Below are positions 25,397 to 33,609 of a stretch of DNA of 64,000 nt, one piece after another. A program made the position numbers and the translations under genes. The notes under the pieces were generated by a model, which worked only from the letters and a program-made list of their open reading frames with translations, had not been told where the DNA came from and searched no databases. The DNA is from Nakamurella lactea DSM 19367. GTDB taxonomy: Bacteria; Actinomycetota; Actinomycetes; Mycobacteriales; Nakamurellaceae. The DNA lies in contig NZ_KE384549.1 in assembly GCF_000426645.1 (NCBI RefSeq), forward strand, positions 471,740 through 535,739. Reading direction: 5' to 3'. Numbering within the stretch: position 1 is the stretch's first letter; every line of letters starts with the position of its first letter.

Positions 25397-26101
25397 TCAG
25401 CCGGGATTGAGCATCCGCAGTGATCCGACAGTCAACCCGGAGCGGCCGCAGATGTCCAGGATTCCGGGTAGCGCGGCCGCCGTGGTACGCCAGGACCCGG
25501 GTGTGCCGTAGCTGTCGGAATCGTGCAGCAGGACCACTTCGCCGTCGCGCAGGCCGTTGGTCGACCGGTGGATGATGCTCTCCGGGGTGGCCGCCGTCGA
25601 CCAGTCGCGAGCCCACCTGTTCCACCAGATCGGCTGCAGGTCAAGCGATCTCGCGGCCAGCAAAGCCGACCCTGTTGCCACGCCGTAGGGAGGACGGAAC
25701 CAGCGCGGCGTCACCTGGCAGATGTCGCTGATCAACTCGACCGCCTGGCTCAGCCGGCGACGGGTGGAAACCGGACCCTGCCGGCAGAGGACAGCGTGGT
25801 TCCAGCCGTGCACTGCTACCTCGTGTCCGTCGTCGACGATCCGTCGGCCGATGTCGGGGAAGCGACGTAGTTGCTCGGCGATCAGGAAGAACGTTGCGGT
25901 CACCCGGTATTCGGCAAGAACGTCCAGAACTGCTGCGGTTCCCTGCGGGTGCGGTCCGTCATCGAAAGTCAGCCCGATCCCGGATCCCGACCTCTGGCCG
26001 GCCGGCGGGAGCCGGGCGGAGATCCCGGGTATCCCGGTCACCGCCGGTCCGAAGTGGGCGATCGCGGCTCCCGTGGCGACCGTCGTCATTGCCCGGATCA
26101 T
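25397..26101 (-). CDS. Polysaccharide deacetylase (NodB fold)
   Basis: 234 residues. NodB motifs are complete: GLTFDDGPH (metal Asp), HEVAVHGWNH (HxxxH), RPPYG, and DGEVVLLHDS. A short hydrophobic N-terminus (TTVATGAAIAHFG) may be a weak signal anchor. The enzyme would remove N-acetyl groups from peptidoglycan or another envelope glycan. ATG 26101 overlaps the stop of the upstream glycosyltransferase (ATGA), so the two genes are coupled. A longer in-frame start at 26173 would overlap that gene by 75 nt and is less likely. Confidence 0.88.
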   Translation of the reverse strand: MIRAMTTVATGAAIAHFGPAVTGIPGISARLPPAGQRSGSGIGLTFDDGPHPQGTAAVLDVLAEYRVTATFFLIAEQLRRFPDIGRRIVDDGHEVAVHGWNHAVLCRQGPVSTRRRLSQAVELISDICQVTPRWFRPPYGVATGSALLAARSLDLQPIWWNRWARDWSTAATPESIIHRSTNGLRDGEVVLLHDSDSYGTPGSWRTTAAALPGILDICGRSGLTVGSLRMLNPG

Positions 26102-27279
26102 GCGACGCCGTCCCGCTGGGAAGGTGAACACTGGGAAGGCCGACGCCGGGATGGCCAACGCTGGGAAGGCCAAGGCCGCGGCGGCGAATGACGGGCCATC
26201 GCCAGGATCTCGTCGATCGGATCGGCGACCGGTAGGCGGGAGTGGGAGTCGGTACGGGCCAACGTGATCGCCGCAGCCAGTTCGCCGGCAGTGCGCGGCC
26301 AGCCGGCCTGCCCGGTGCGCTCACAGAACGAGGCGTTGGCCGCGCCCTGACCCGGAAGGGGCAGATAGTGCACGACCGGCAGACCCGAGGCGACGCATTC
26401 GGCCAGCGTCAGGCCGCCCGAATTCAGCACCGCGACATCACAGCACCGCATCAAGGCGGCCATGTCTTCCACCCAACCGAGGGTGACGATGCCGGGAGTA
26501 CCGGCCAGCCGCTTGAGTAGCCGATCGTTCCGACCGCAGACCACTACCGGCGTCATTCCGCAGGTGGCCAGTAGATCGATGGCTGCCCGCTCGACGTCGC
26601 CGACACCCCAGGAACCCGAGCACAACAGCGCCAACGGTCCGGCCGGAAGGCCGAGGGCCAACCGGCTCCGCGGTCGATCGCCCGGTCCGGCCGACACCCG
26701 GAACTCGGGTCGGATCGCGGGTGCCACGTCTGTTGCGCGCGCGGAGGTGTGGCAGCCCACCTGATCGGCGCCACCGTCCCAGGTGGTCAAGTACAGGTCG
26801 GTGCCCTCGGCGATCCACAGCCGATGAACGGCCGGATCTGTCACGTAGACGACCGCGGGCACAGTCGGCCCTTCGCGACGACCGGCGGCCAGCACATGGC
26901 CGGCGAGCGGGAAGGTGCCGACCACCACGTCGGCCGGCCGAATCACCGCGTCGCCGGACAGGATCCGGTTCACCCGGCGCCACACGGTGGCCACAAGTTG
27001 GCGGGCGATCCAAGGCAGGGCGTCGGCCTGCTGCAGGTTCGTGAACAGCGCACCCCAACTGCCCGGAACCCAGTTCAGCTGGGCGTGGAACAGCGATCGG
27101 AAGGCCCGCCCGATCCGCAGCGGGGCAACCTCGACAAGGTCAAGGATCTCTGCGGCGTGGCCGGCATCGGTCAGCCGGCGGGCCAACTCATTGGCCGGGC
27201 CGAGATGGCCCGCACCGATGCTGGCGGTGAGGATCACCACTCGAAGTGCGGGAGCGGACTGCGGTGTCTGGGTGATCAT
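26098..27279 (-). CDS. Glycosyltransferase of the MurG/MGDG-synthase type (GT28-like)
   Basis: 393 residues. N-terminal VVILTASIGAGHLGPANELA and a C-terminal nucleotide-sugar site (GWVEDMAALMRCCDVAVLNS, GGLTLAECVASGLPVV) match the GT28 fold. It probably glycosylates a lipid or envelope carrier. GGGAGA lies 5 nt before the ATG. The last 25 residues come from a 15-bp repeat and look dispensable. It is an operon with the deacetylase and faces the blaI gene across a repeated-box promoter region. Confidence 0.85.
   Translation of the reverse strand: MITQTPQSAPALRVVILTASIGAGHLGPANELARRLTDAGHAAEILDLVEVAPLRIGRAFRSLFHAQLNWVPGSWGALFTNLQQADALPWIARQLVATVWRRVNRILSGDAVIRPADVVVGTFPLAGHVLAAGRREGPTVPAVVYVTDPAVHRLWIAEGTDLYLTTWDGGADQVGCHTSARATDVAPAIRPEFRVSAGPGDRPRSRLALGLPAGPLALLCSGSWGVGDVERAAIDLLATCGMTPVVVCGRNDRLLKRLAGTPGIVTLGWVEDMAALMRCCDVAVLNSGGLTLAECVASGLPVVHYLPLPGQGAANASFCERTGQAGWPRTAGELAAAITLARTDSHSRLPVADPIDEILAMARHSPPRPWPSQRWPSRRRPSQCSPSQRDGVA
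26116..26175. repeat. Four tandem 15-bp units at the glycosyltransferase 3' end
   Basis: Units begin at 26116, 26131, 26146 and 26161, with the core CTGGGAAGG (third copy CCGGGATGG). As 15 is a multiple of 3 they encode a repeating Pro-Ser-Gln-Arg-like tail in the minus-strand protein. Confidence 0.75.
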
Positions 27280-27322
27280 GAGTCTCCCGCTGCGGACGTG
27301 TCACACTGGATAACGACTCGAC

Positions 27323-27384
27323 ACGTAGTACTACGTCACCCCTAGTACTACGATGGTATTAGTACTACATTCGCGATAGTAGCA
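27323..27384. promoter_or_regulatory. Four regularly spaced TAGTACTA boxes (probable BlaI operators)
   Basis: TAGTACTA occurs at 27326, 27343 and 27360, with a degenerate TAGTAGCA at 27377, all exactly 17 bp apart. The first lies in the 14-bp palindrome ACGTAGTACTACGT (27323-27336). They occupy the gap between the divergent glycosyltransferase and blaI genes. BlaI/MecI repressors bind TAC/GTA dyads of this kind, so joint repression of both transcripts is expected. Confidence 0.75.
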
Positions 27385-27393
27385 AGGAGTTCG

Positions 27394-27807
27394 ATGAGCG
27401 AGCGGCGCGCACCCGGACCGCTGGAAACCGCGGTGTTGGCGGCGGTCACGGCGGCCGACGAGCCGGTGGCAGTGGCGGACGTGCAGGCCCGGCTACCTGG
27501 CAGTCCTGCCTACACAACGGTGATGACGACCTTGTCCCGGCTGGCCGCCAAGGGCGCACTCACCCAGATTCGCGAGGGTCGGGCCTTCCGCTACGCGCTG
27601 GCCGCACCGCCGGAGGACGTGGACGACGCGGTGACGGCGCGGCGGATGCGACGGTTGCTGTCCGACGGTTCCGACCGGGCAGGCGTGCTGGCCAGATTCG
27701 TCGCCGAGCTGGATCCGGATGAGGAGCGGCTGCTCTCGGAGCTGTTGGAGCGCTCGGAGGTCGACAGTGGTGGCGCGGACGGAACCTCGGGAACGGCGAC
27801 GGCCTGA
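27394..27807 (+). CDS. blaI: BlaI/MecI/CopY-family repressor
   Basis: 137 residues. The winged helix GPLETAVLAAVTAADEPVAV, YTTVMTTLSRLAAKGALTQI and GRAFRYALAAP is followed by a C-terminal dimerisation region (RFVAELDPDEERLLSELLE), as in BlaI/MecI. Such repressors are inactivated by proteolysis through a partner M56 metalloprotease, encoded 4 bp downstream here. AAGGAG lies 4 nt before the ATG. No beta-lactamase gene is nearby; the targets may be envelope genes. Confidence 0.9.
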   Translation: MSERRAPGPLETAVLAAVTAADEPVAVADVQARLPGSPAYTTVMTTLSRLAAKGALTQIREGRAFRYALAAPPEDVDDAVTARRMRRLLSDGSDRAGVLARFVAELDPDEERLLSELLERSEVDSGGADGTSGTATA

Positions 27808-27810
27808 GCC

Positions 27811-28803
27811 ATGAGCTTCCCGCTGATCGCCCTGCTGCTGGCCCTGTTGGCCTGCTTCGTCGTCGGCCGGTCGGCCAACCCACTGATGCGGAAAGTGCCT
27901 CCGGCCCAGGCCGTTCCACTGGTGACCGTTGCCGCGCTGGCTGTCTCACTGGCCGCCGGCGTTGCGCTCACGGCCATCGCGATCGCGGTGATCGCCGGGC
28001 TGTCGTCGGTGGCGGCTGACGGGCGTTGGTCCGCGGCCGAGCTTCGGACCGAGGTGCCCATCCCGTGGTGGCTCGGTGCGCTGGCAGCGGCTGTCGTGCT
28101 GGCGTTGCTGGCCAGGGCCGCCGTCCGGACAGCGCGGATCGTCGTCGCTCTGGTACGAGCAGATCGGTTGTGCCGCATCATGAGGGCCGGCGGCGGTCCG
28201 ATCGTGATGGTGGACGATGACTCTGCCGATGCGTTCACCGTCGCGGGGCTGCGCGGCTGCGTGGTGATCAGCCGACGGCTGTTCGCCGGGTTGCGCGCCG
28301 ACGAGCGACGCGTACTGACCGCCCACGAGCTGTCCCACCTGACCCGTCGACACCACCTGTTCGTGCACCTGGCGGACATCGCATCGGCGGCAAATCCGTT
28401 GCTGACGACCGTTTCCGGCGCGGTTCGGTTCGGGGTCGAGCGGTGGGCCGACGAGGATGCTGCTGTCGGGATCGGTGATCGGCGGCGGACCGGCCGGGCG
28501 CTGGCCAGGGTGGCACTGCTGCGCTCGTCGCTGGCCGCCGCGCGACCGACGCTACCGTCCAGTTCGATGCCGAACGGTTCATCGCGGTCCGCCGGCATTC
28601 CGGCACTCGGTGTCGCCACCCAGCAGGTGATGCCGCGGGTGCAGGCCCTGCTGAATCCGGCTCCGCGTCGCCGTACCGTCCGGCTGTTGGCTGCCGGCGC
28701 TGTCGCGTTCGGGGTGTTGATCGTCGGCATGGCCAGTCTGGATCACATCCACGAAGCGATCGAAACCGCGACGCCGTACGTCCACCACGTGATCCACCGC
28801 TGA
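27811..28803 (+). CDS. M56-family (BlaR1-like) membrane metalloprotease
   Basis: 330 residues. Hydrophobic helices at about 3-20, 33-60 and 80-100 precede the zinc motif LTAHELSHLTRRHH (HExxH). A single C-terminal helix (about 290-310) follows. There is no penicillin-binding sensor domain, so it is an M56 peptidase of the kind paired with BlaI in actinobacteria rather than true BlaR1. Its likely job is to cleave BlaI on an envelope signal. Only 3 nt separate it from blaI. Confidence 0.88.
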   Translation: MSFPLIALLLALLACFVVGRSANPLMRKVPPAQAVPLVTVAALAVSLAAGVALTAIAIAVIAGLSSVAADGRWSAAELRTEVPIPWWLGALAAAVVLALLARAAVRTARIVVALVRADRLCRIMRAGGGPIVMVDDDSADAFTVAGLRGCVVISRRLFAGLRADERRVLTAHELSHLTRRHHLFVHLADIASAANPLLTTVSGAVRFGVERWADEDAAVGIGDRRRTGRALARVALLRSSLAAARPTLPSSSMPNGSSRSAGIPALGVATQQVMPRVQALLNPAPRRRTVRLLAAGAVAFGVLIVGMASLDHIHEAIETATPYVHHVIHR

Positions 28804-28859
28804 TCGGTCCGCGGGATCGCCAGTCTGCCGACGGCGCCACCGTCGCCTAGCCTGACCTC

Positions 28860-29711
28860 GTGCACACCTGGCTGCCGGCACTGCTGGCCATCGGCGCCGC
28901 GACCCTGATTGCGCTCGGCACCGTGCTGCGGCATCGGGCCTCGACCGATGGGCACACCGCGGGCGGATTGTGGTGGTTGGGAGCGCTGGTTGCGTTCGCC
29001 GGATTTGCGTTGCAGGTGGCGGCACTGAGCACCGGTTCGCTGCTGGTGGTGCAACCGCTGATCGTGTTGTCGGTGCTGTTCGCACTGCCGTTCGACCAGT
29101 GGATCAACCATCAGATTCCTACTGCGCGGCAATGGCTCTGGGGAATATTGTTGGCGCTGGGCGTCGGCGTATTCGTCAGTTTCACCGATACCGAGCCGGC
29201 CAGAATGGGCCGCCAGTTGTGGGTGCTGGTGCTGGTCGTCTGCGTGGTGCTCGCCGCGTTGCTGGCCATGGTGGTCTACGCGGAACGGTCGGCCCGGGCG
29301 CCGAAGGCGTTGCTCTACGGCGTCGTTTCCGGCGCGCTGTTCGGCATCGCCGCGGTGCTGGTCAATACGGTCGGCCACCAACTGGATCAGCCGCTGCTGG
29401 CCCTGCAACGTCCGCCGCTGTACCTGTTCCTGCTGGTGGCCGGCGCCGCTGTGCTCTGCCAGCAGCGATCGTTCATCGCGGGGAACCTGCAGGCGTCGTT
29501 CCCGGCGATGACGGTTTCCGAGCCGATCGTCTCGATGGCCCTGGCGATGGCGCTGGTCGGCGACAAGCTCAACCGGCACAGCTGGGCGACCGCGGTGAGT
29601 CTGTGCGGCCTGGCGTTGATGGTCGTCGGGGTGATCCGGCTGGCCCGACTGACGGCGGCCAGGGAGGACGAGCAGCGGGTGCGGATGTCCCCGTCCGGCG
29701 TCACGGGCTGA
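28860..29711 (+). CDS. DMT-superfamily membrane transporter
   Basis: 283 residues with about nine transmembrane helices in the EamA/DMT pattern (GAATLIALGTVLRHRAS, LWWLGALVAFAGFALQVAAL, SLLVVQPLIVLSVLFALP, FPAMTVSEPIVSMALAMALV). Substrate unknown. The GTG start is 6 nt after TAGCCT without a ribosome site, so it is probably leaderless and independent of the blaI operon. Confidence 0.82.
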   Translation: MHTWLPALLAIGAATLIALGTVLRHRASTDGHTAGGLWWLGALVAFAGFALQVAALSTGSLLVVQPLIVLSVLFALPFDQWINHQIPTARQWLWGILLALGVGVFVSFTDTEPARMGRQLWVLVLVVCVVLAALLAMVVYAERSARAPKALLYGVVSGALFGIAAVLVNTVGHQLDQPLLALQRPPLYLFLLVAGAAVLCQQRSFIAGNLQASFPAMTVSEPIVSMALAMALVGDKLNRHSWATAVSLCGLALMVVGVIRLARLTAAREDEQRVRMSPSGVTG

Positions 29712-29716
29712 CCTAT

Positions 29717-29737
29717 CTACTACTTGTCAAGTAGTAG
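29717..29737. promoter_or_regulatory. CTACTACTT-N3-AAGTAGTAG operator
   Basis: Perfect 9-bp arms with a 3-bp centre, 18 bp before the deacetylase-like start and just upstream of TAGCGT (29744-29749). It resembles the blaI boxes (CTAC/GTAG) and would place this gene under BlaI control. Confidence 0.65.
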
Positions 29738-29755
29738 TTCAGGTAGCGTGGAGCC

Positions 29756-30691
29756 ATGCAGAGCTTTTCGCGGCGGGCGCTGATCGTGTCCGGTCTCGCC
29801 GCCGCCGCGTCCGGCGTCGTCGGTTGCACCACCGGACTCCGGTCGGGATCGCCGCCGCCGGTGCCGCCGTCAGCCGGACCAGTGGGGATGACGGCGAAGA
29901 GCTCGACGCCGACGTCGTCGGGCGCGGCCGGAACCAGACCGGCGAGTGTGGCCACCCCGAGCCCTTCGGGAGCCGATTCGTCCTCCAGTACTGCGTCTTC
30001 GTCGGGGTCCCGGTCGGCCTCGGATCCTTCTCGGGCGTCTGCGGGAGCACGCTCGTCTGCCGCGACCACCACGGCGGTCAGGCCGCTCGGTTCGGCCACC
30101 CAGGTCGCCACCGGACCGACCGGAAGCTCAGCGGTTGCACTCACGTTCCATGGCCAGGGCGACATCGCGATCGCCCGGCAGGTCCTCAAGATCGTCGCCG
30201 CGAAGAAGGCGCGCATCACCGTGATGGTGGTCGGGACATGGCTCAACCAGTACCCGGGGGTCGCCAGAGAGATCCTGGCCGGCGGTCATGAGTTGGGCAA
30301 TCACACCTGGTCGCACACGAACTTCCAGGCGCTGCCGGAGGACCAGATGCTGCAAGAGGTCGTCAAGTGCCGGGACGCGTTGCTGCGGCACGCCGGGACT
30401 CCCGGCGACTACTTCCGCCCGTCGAAGACCCAGTACGCCACGGACCAGACCCTGCGGGTCGCCGGCCGGGCCGGCTATCGGACCGTGCTGTCGTACGACG
30501 TCGACTCGCTGGACTTCACCGAACCCGGCGGGCCCGCAGTGCGGGCGAATGTTCGGCCGGCGAAAGCCGGCTCGATCGTCAGCATGCATCTGGGCTATCG
30601 CAGCACCGTCGAGGCGCTTCCGGGCATCCTGGACGACCTTGCTGCTCGCGGACTGCGGGCCGTCACCGCAGGCACCCTGCTGGGTTCCTGA
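29756..30691 (+). CDS. NodB-fold lipoprotein with altered metal site
   Basis: 311 residues. The N-terminal RRALIVSGLAAAA leads to lipobox VVGC, followed by a 90-residue Ser/Ala/Thr/Pro linker and a NodB domain (about 120-305). The metal motif TFDDG reads TFHGQGD here, and RPPYG reads RPSKTQYA, while HTWSH and ISMHLG-type elements remain. Activity may be lost or changed. The leaderless start lies 6 nt after TAGCGT and the inverted repeat at 29717-29737 suggests BlaI-type control. It is anchored outside the membrane. Confidence 0.82.
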   Translation: MQSFSRRALIVSGLAAAASGVVGCTTGLRSGSPPPVPPSAGPVGMTAKSSTPTSSGAAGTRPASVATPSPSGADSSSSTASSSGSRSASDPSRASAGARSSAATTTAVRPLGSATQVATGPTGSSAVALTFHGQGDIAIARQVLKIVAAKKARITVMVVGTWLNQYPGVAREILAGGHELGNHTWSHTNFQALPEDQMLQEVVKCRDALLRHAGTPGDYFRPSKTQYATDQTLRVAGRAGYRTVLSYDVDSLDFTEPGGPAVRANVRPAKAGSIVSMHLGYRSTVEALPGILDDLAARGLRAVTAGTLLGS

Positions 30692-30721
30692 GCAGTCCTT
30701 GGTCCCACCGCAGGTCGGTGT

Positions 30722-32062
30722 TCAACGGGTGATTCCGGTGTGCCCCAGGCTGTATCGGCCAGGGATCGGCATCAGGGCCATGCCGTGCGGACCGTTTCCG
30801 ACGGGGATCTTCGCCAGTAGTCTGCCGTCTCTGGTGGACAGGACGTACACGACGTTGTCGTAGCGACCGGACACCCATAGCTGGCTGCCGTCCGCGCTCA
30901 CATTGCCCATGTCGGGGCTGCCGCCGCCGGGAATGCGCCACTTTGTCTCGACCGCACCGGTGATCGAGTTGAGCACGCTGATGCTGCCCTCCAGACGGTT
31001 GGTGACGAACAGTCGTCGGGAATCGCGACTCAGGTACAGGCCGTGTGCGCCGTGTCCGGTGGGGATGAACTTCAGCACCTTGGTGGCCGCACCGTTAAGC
31101 ACCCAGAGCCCGTTGGCGTCCGAGTCGGCGATGTAATAGGCATGACCGTCGGGTGCCAACTTGATGTCCTGCGGACCCATCATGGTGTGTCGCACCGGCA
31201 TGTCGACCAGCCGTAACACCTTGTGGCTCAGCACATCGACCACGGCCACCCGACCGGCGAACTCGCAGGTGAAGACGGCGGTGCGGCCGTCGACGCTGAA
31301 ATCGGCGTGATCGACCCCGGCGCAGCCGGGGACCCGGGTGGTGTCGTGCCGGCGCCAGGTCTTCGGGTCGTACCAGACCAGTTGCTTGTTCTCCTCGGCG
31401 ACGGAGATGGCGTACTTCCCGTCCGGGGTGAAGTACATGTTGTAGGGATCGATGACCGGAATCGTCCGCCCGCAGGTGCCGGTGGCCGGGTTGATCTCCA
31501 GGATCTTGTTGCCCCGGTCGCTGGTCGCGTACAGCATGCGCAGGTTGTACGAGGGCACCACGTGCTGAAGCTCGCTGCCGACAGGACACTTGCGGACCAC
31601 CCGGTGGCTGCGCTGGTCGATCACCCACACGTCGCCGGACTTGTTGTGCGGCACGTAGGCGTAGGTGGGATCCCGCTTGACGTTGGGAGACAACATGTTC
31701 GCGCCGGCGTCCGCATAGATGTCCTTCGGGTCGGGCACCGCGGGCATCCCGGCCAAGGGGTGGTGGTGGCCGGCGATCGGGTCGGATCCGTCCGCATCTG
31801 ATGGACTCGTCGGAGTCGTACCCGACGGCATCGCACCCGACGGCATCGCACCGTCTGGCATTTCACTTGCGGGCATCGAGCCCGGCGGCAACGAGCCCGG
31901 TGTTGATGGGTGCTCCGCCCTGGTAGCGACAGCGGACGGTGGTGTTGACGGATGGTGATCGGGTGTCGTCGGCCGGGCGACGGTACAGCCGGCGAGAACG
32001 GCGATGAGCACCAGAGTGAGTGTCGCGAGTAGTCGGACGGAGCGAGGCACTGCTACCCCCAT
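30722..32062 (-). CDS. YncE-like (YVTN) beta-propeller lipoprotein
   Basis: 446 residues. Signal peptide with lipobox VLAGC (Cys near 27), a low-complexity linker with MPSGAMPSG repeats and GHHHPLAGMP, then a seven-bladed propeller of YVTN type (DVWVIDQRSHRVVRK, GRVAVVDVLSHKVLRLVDMP, GSISVLNSITGAVETKW, NVVYVLSTRDGRLLAKI). Surface-exposed; may bind a metal or polymer, but function is unknown. ATG 32062 preferred, since a possible -10 (TAGACT, 32125-32120) places the transcript start inside the alternative GTG 32119. It converges with the deacetylase-like gene. Confidence 0.82.
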   Translation of the reverse strand: MGVAVPRSVRLLATLTLVLIAVLAGCTVARPTTPDHHPSTPPSAVATRAEHPSTPGSLPPGSMPASEMPDGAMPSGAMPSGTTPTSPSDADGSDPIAGHHHPLAGMPAVPDPKDIYADAGANMLSPNVKRDPTYAYVPHNKSGDVWVIDQRSHRVVRKCPVGSELQHVVPSYNLRMLYATSDRGNKILEINPATGTCGRTIPVIDPYNMYFTPDGKYAISVAEENKQLVWYDPKTWRRHDTTRVPGCAGVDHADFSVDGRTAVFTCEFAGRVAVVDVLSHKVLRLVDMPVRHTMMGPQDIKLAPDGHAYYIADSDANGLWVLNGAATKVLKFIPTGHGAHGLYLSRDSRRLFVTNRLEGSISVLNSITGAVETKWRIPGGGSPDMGNVSADGSQLWVSGRYDNVVYVLSTRDGRLLAKIPVGNGPHGMALMPIPGRYSLGHTGITR

Positions 32063-32122
32063 CGGTCGGTAGCGGGACCGGTAGGCGGACTGGCCGGCCT
32101 TCGGTACGAGTACGACCACAGT

Positions 32123-32140
32123 CTACTATCGAATTTGTAG
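32123..32140. promoter_or_regulatory. Weak CTAC-N10-GTAG dyad upstream of the propeller gene
   Basis: CTAC (32123-32126) and GTAG (32137-32140), overlapping the presumed -10 of the minus-strand propeller gene. It resembles the boxes at 27323-27384 and 29717-29737 but is imperfect. Confidence 0.35.
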
Positions 32141-32295
32141 TTGATGAGGTCTTTGTTCTTCTTGGCGTTCCGCTGCCTGCTGGTCCACGGTGGGTGCCTC
32201 GACTGATCCGCGCTCGGGCGGCCCTGGTAACCCGAGCGACTCAGGCCGATGAGAAGGCTGCCCGGCCGCAGTCAACAGGTCCGAGGAGGCAGGAA

Positions 32296-32895
32296 ATGTC
32301 GAAAACGGTGTTGTACATGTCGATGTCGCTCGACGGCTTCATCACCGGCCCGAATGACTCGCCGGACAACGGACTCGGTGACGACGGCCATCGGCTGCAC
32401 GAATGGTTCTTGATCGACCAGGATGGCGATCCCCGTGCTGTCGAACGGCTTTCGGGTCCGAACCGGGAGGTGATGGATCAGGTGATGTCGGCCGGCGCCG
32501 TGGTGGTCGGACGCAGGACCTTCGAGGCGGCGGGCGGCTGGGGCGGCGATCACCACGACGGGGTGCCGGTGTTCGTGCTGAGCCGCCGCGCACCCGATCC
32601 CGCCCTGCAATGGCCGGGCGTCAGCTATCTGTCCGACGTGGGGCAGGCAATGCAAACGGCGAAGAACGCCGCCGGTGGACGGGACGTGCTGGTACACGGA
32701 GCCCGCACCGCTCAGCTGGCCATGGCAGCTGGGGTACTCGACGAGATCCAGGTGCACCTGATCCCGGTGCTGCTCGGCGCCGGGCGTCGCCTGTTCGGCG
32801 GCCCGCCGGCAGACCAACAGGAACTGGAACTGCTCCGCGCCGACCCCGCCCCAGGTGTCCTGCACCTGCGTTACCGGATTCGAAAGCAGGGCTGA
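32296..32895 (+). CDS. RibD C-terminal (dihydrofolate-reductase-like) reductase
   Basis: 199 residues. DHFR-like fold: LYMSMSLDGFITGPND, VVVGRRTFEAAGGW, VLVHGARTAQLAMAAGVLDE and VHLIPVLLGAGRRLFGG. Members bind NADPH and are seldom characterised. GGAGG lies 9 nt before the ATG. It is immediately followed (3-bp gap) by a paralogue. Confidence 0.88.
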   Translation: MSKTVLYMSMSLDGFITGPNDSPDNGLGDDGHRLHEWFLIDQDGDPRAVERLSGPNREVMDQVMSAGAVVVGRRTFEAAGGWGGDHHDGVPVFVLSRRAPDPALQWPGVSYLSDVGQAMQTAKNAAGGRDVLVHGARTAQLAMAAGVLDEIQVHLIPVLLGAGRRLFGGPPADQQELELLRADPAPGVLHLRYRIRKQG

Positions 32896-32898
32896 CGA

Positions 32899-33486
32899 AT
32901 GGGATCGATCAGGCTCGACATGACGATGTCCCTTGACGGCTTCATCGCCGGACCCGACGACAACCGACAGGCGCCGCTGGGCGACGGAGGCTTCCGGCTG
33001 TTCAACTGGCTCGACCGTCGCAACGACCCTGGCCCGAACGGGCAGATGTACGCCGAGGCGATGGCCACCGGTGCGCTGCTCTCCGGTCGGCGGACCTACG
33101 AGCTGGCCGACCATTGGCAGGGCGATCATCACAACGGGGTGCCGATCGTCGTGCTGACCCACGACGTGCCGGAGGGTCCACAGCCGGGCAGTGTCCGGTT
33201 CGCCACCGATCCGCAGGCCGCCGCCGATCAGGCCAGGGTCGTCGCCGGCGACCTGGACGTGATGGTGCACGGCGCCGCCGCCGGACAGGCGCTGCTACGG
33301 ATCGGACAGCTCGACCAGCTGGAACTGCACGTGGTTCCGGTGCTGCTGGGCAAGGGGCGCCGATTGTTCGACGGGTTGCCCGCAGCGCAGATCGAACTCG
33401 ATCTGGTCCGACAGCTGACGGGTCCGCCCACGGACCCGCCCGAGCAGCAGGTGATGCACCTGCGATACCTGGTGCACCGCAGCTGA
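32899..33486 (+). CDS. RibD C-terminal (dihydrofolate-reductase-like) reductase, paralogue
   Basis: 195 residues with the same framework as the preceding gene (MTMSLDGFIAGPDDN, LLSGRRTYELADHWQG, LELHVVPVLLGKGRRLFDG). The tandem pair probably arose by duplication and is co-transcribed; the proteins may form a heterodimer. Substrate unknown. Confidence 0.87.
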   Translation: MGSIRLDMTMSLDGFIAGPDDNRQAPLGDGGFRLFNWLDRRNDPGPNGQMYAEAMATGALLSGRRTYELADHWQGDHHNGVPIVVLTHDVPEGPQPGSVRFATDPQAAADQARVVAGDLDVMVHGAAAGQALLRIGQLDQLELHVVPVLLGKGRRLFDGLPAAQIELDLVRQLTGPPTDPPEQQVMHLRYLVHRS

Positions 33487-33609
33487 TTCCCCTGCCCGTA
33501 GCGTGGTTGTCCCGCGGGTCCCGCGGGTCCCGCCGTCGGCCGGTGCCCGCGCTCAGTTGCTCATCCCGAACCCGGGCCGACGGCAGTTGGTGCTGGGAAG
33601 GGGGCCAGG

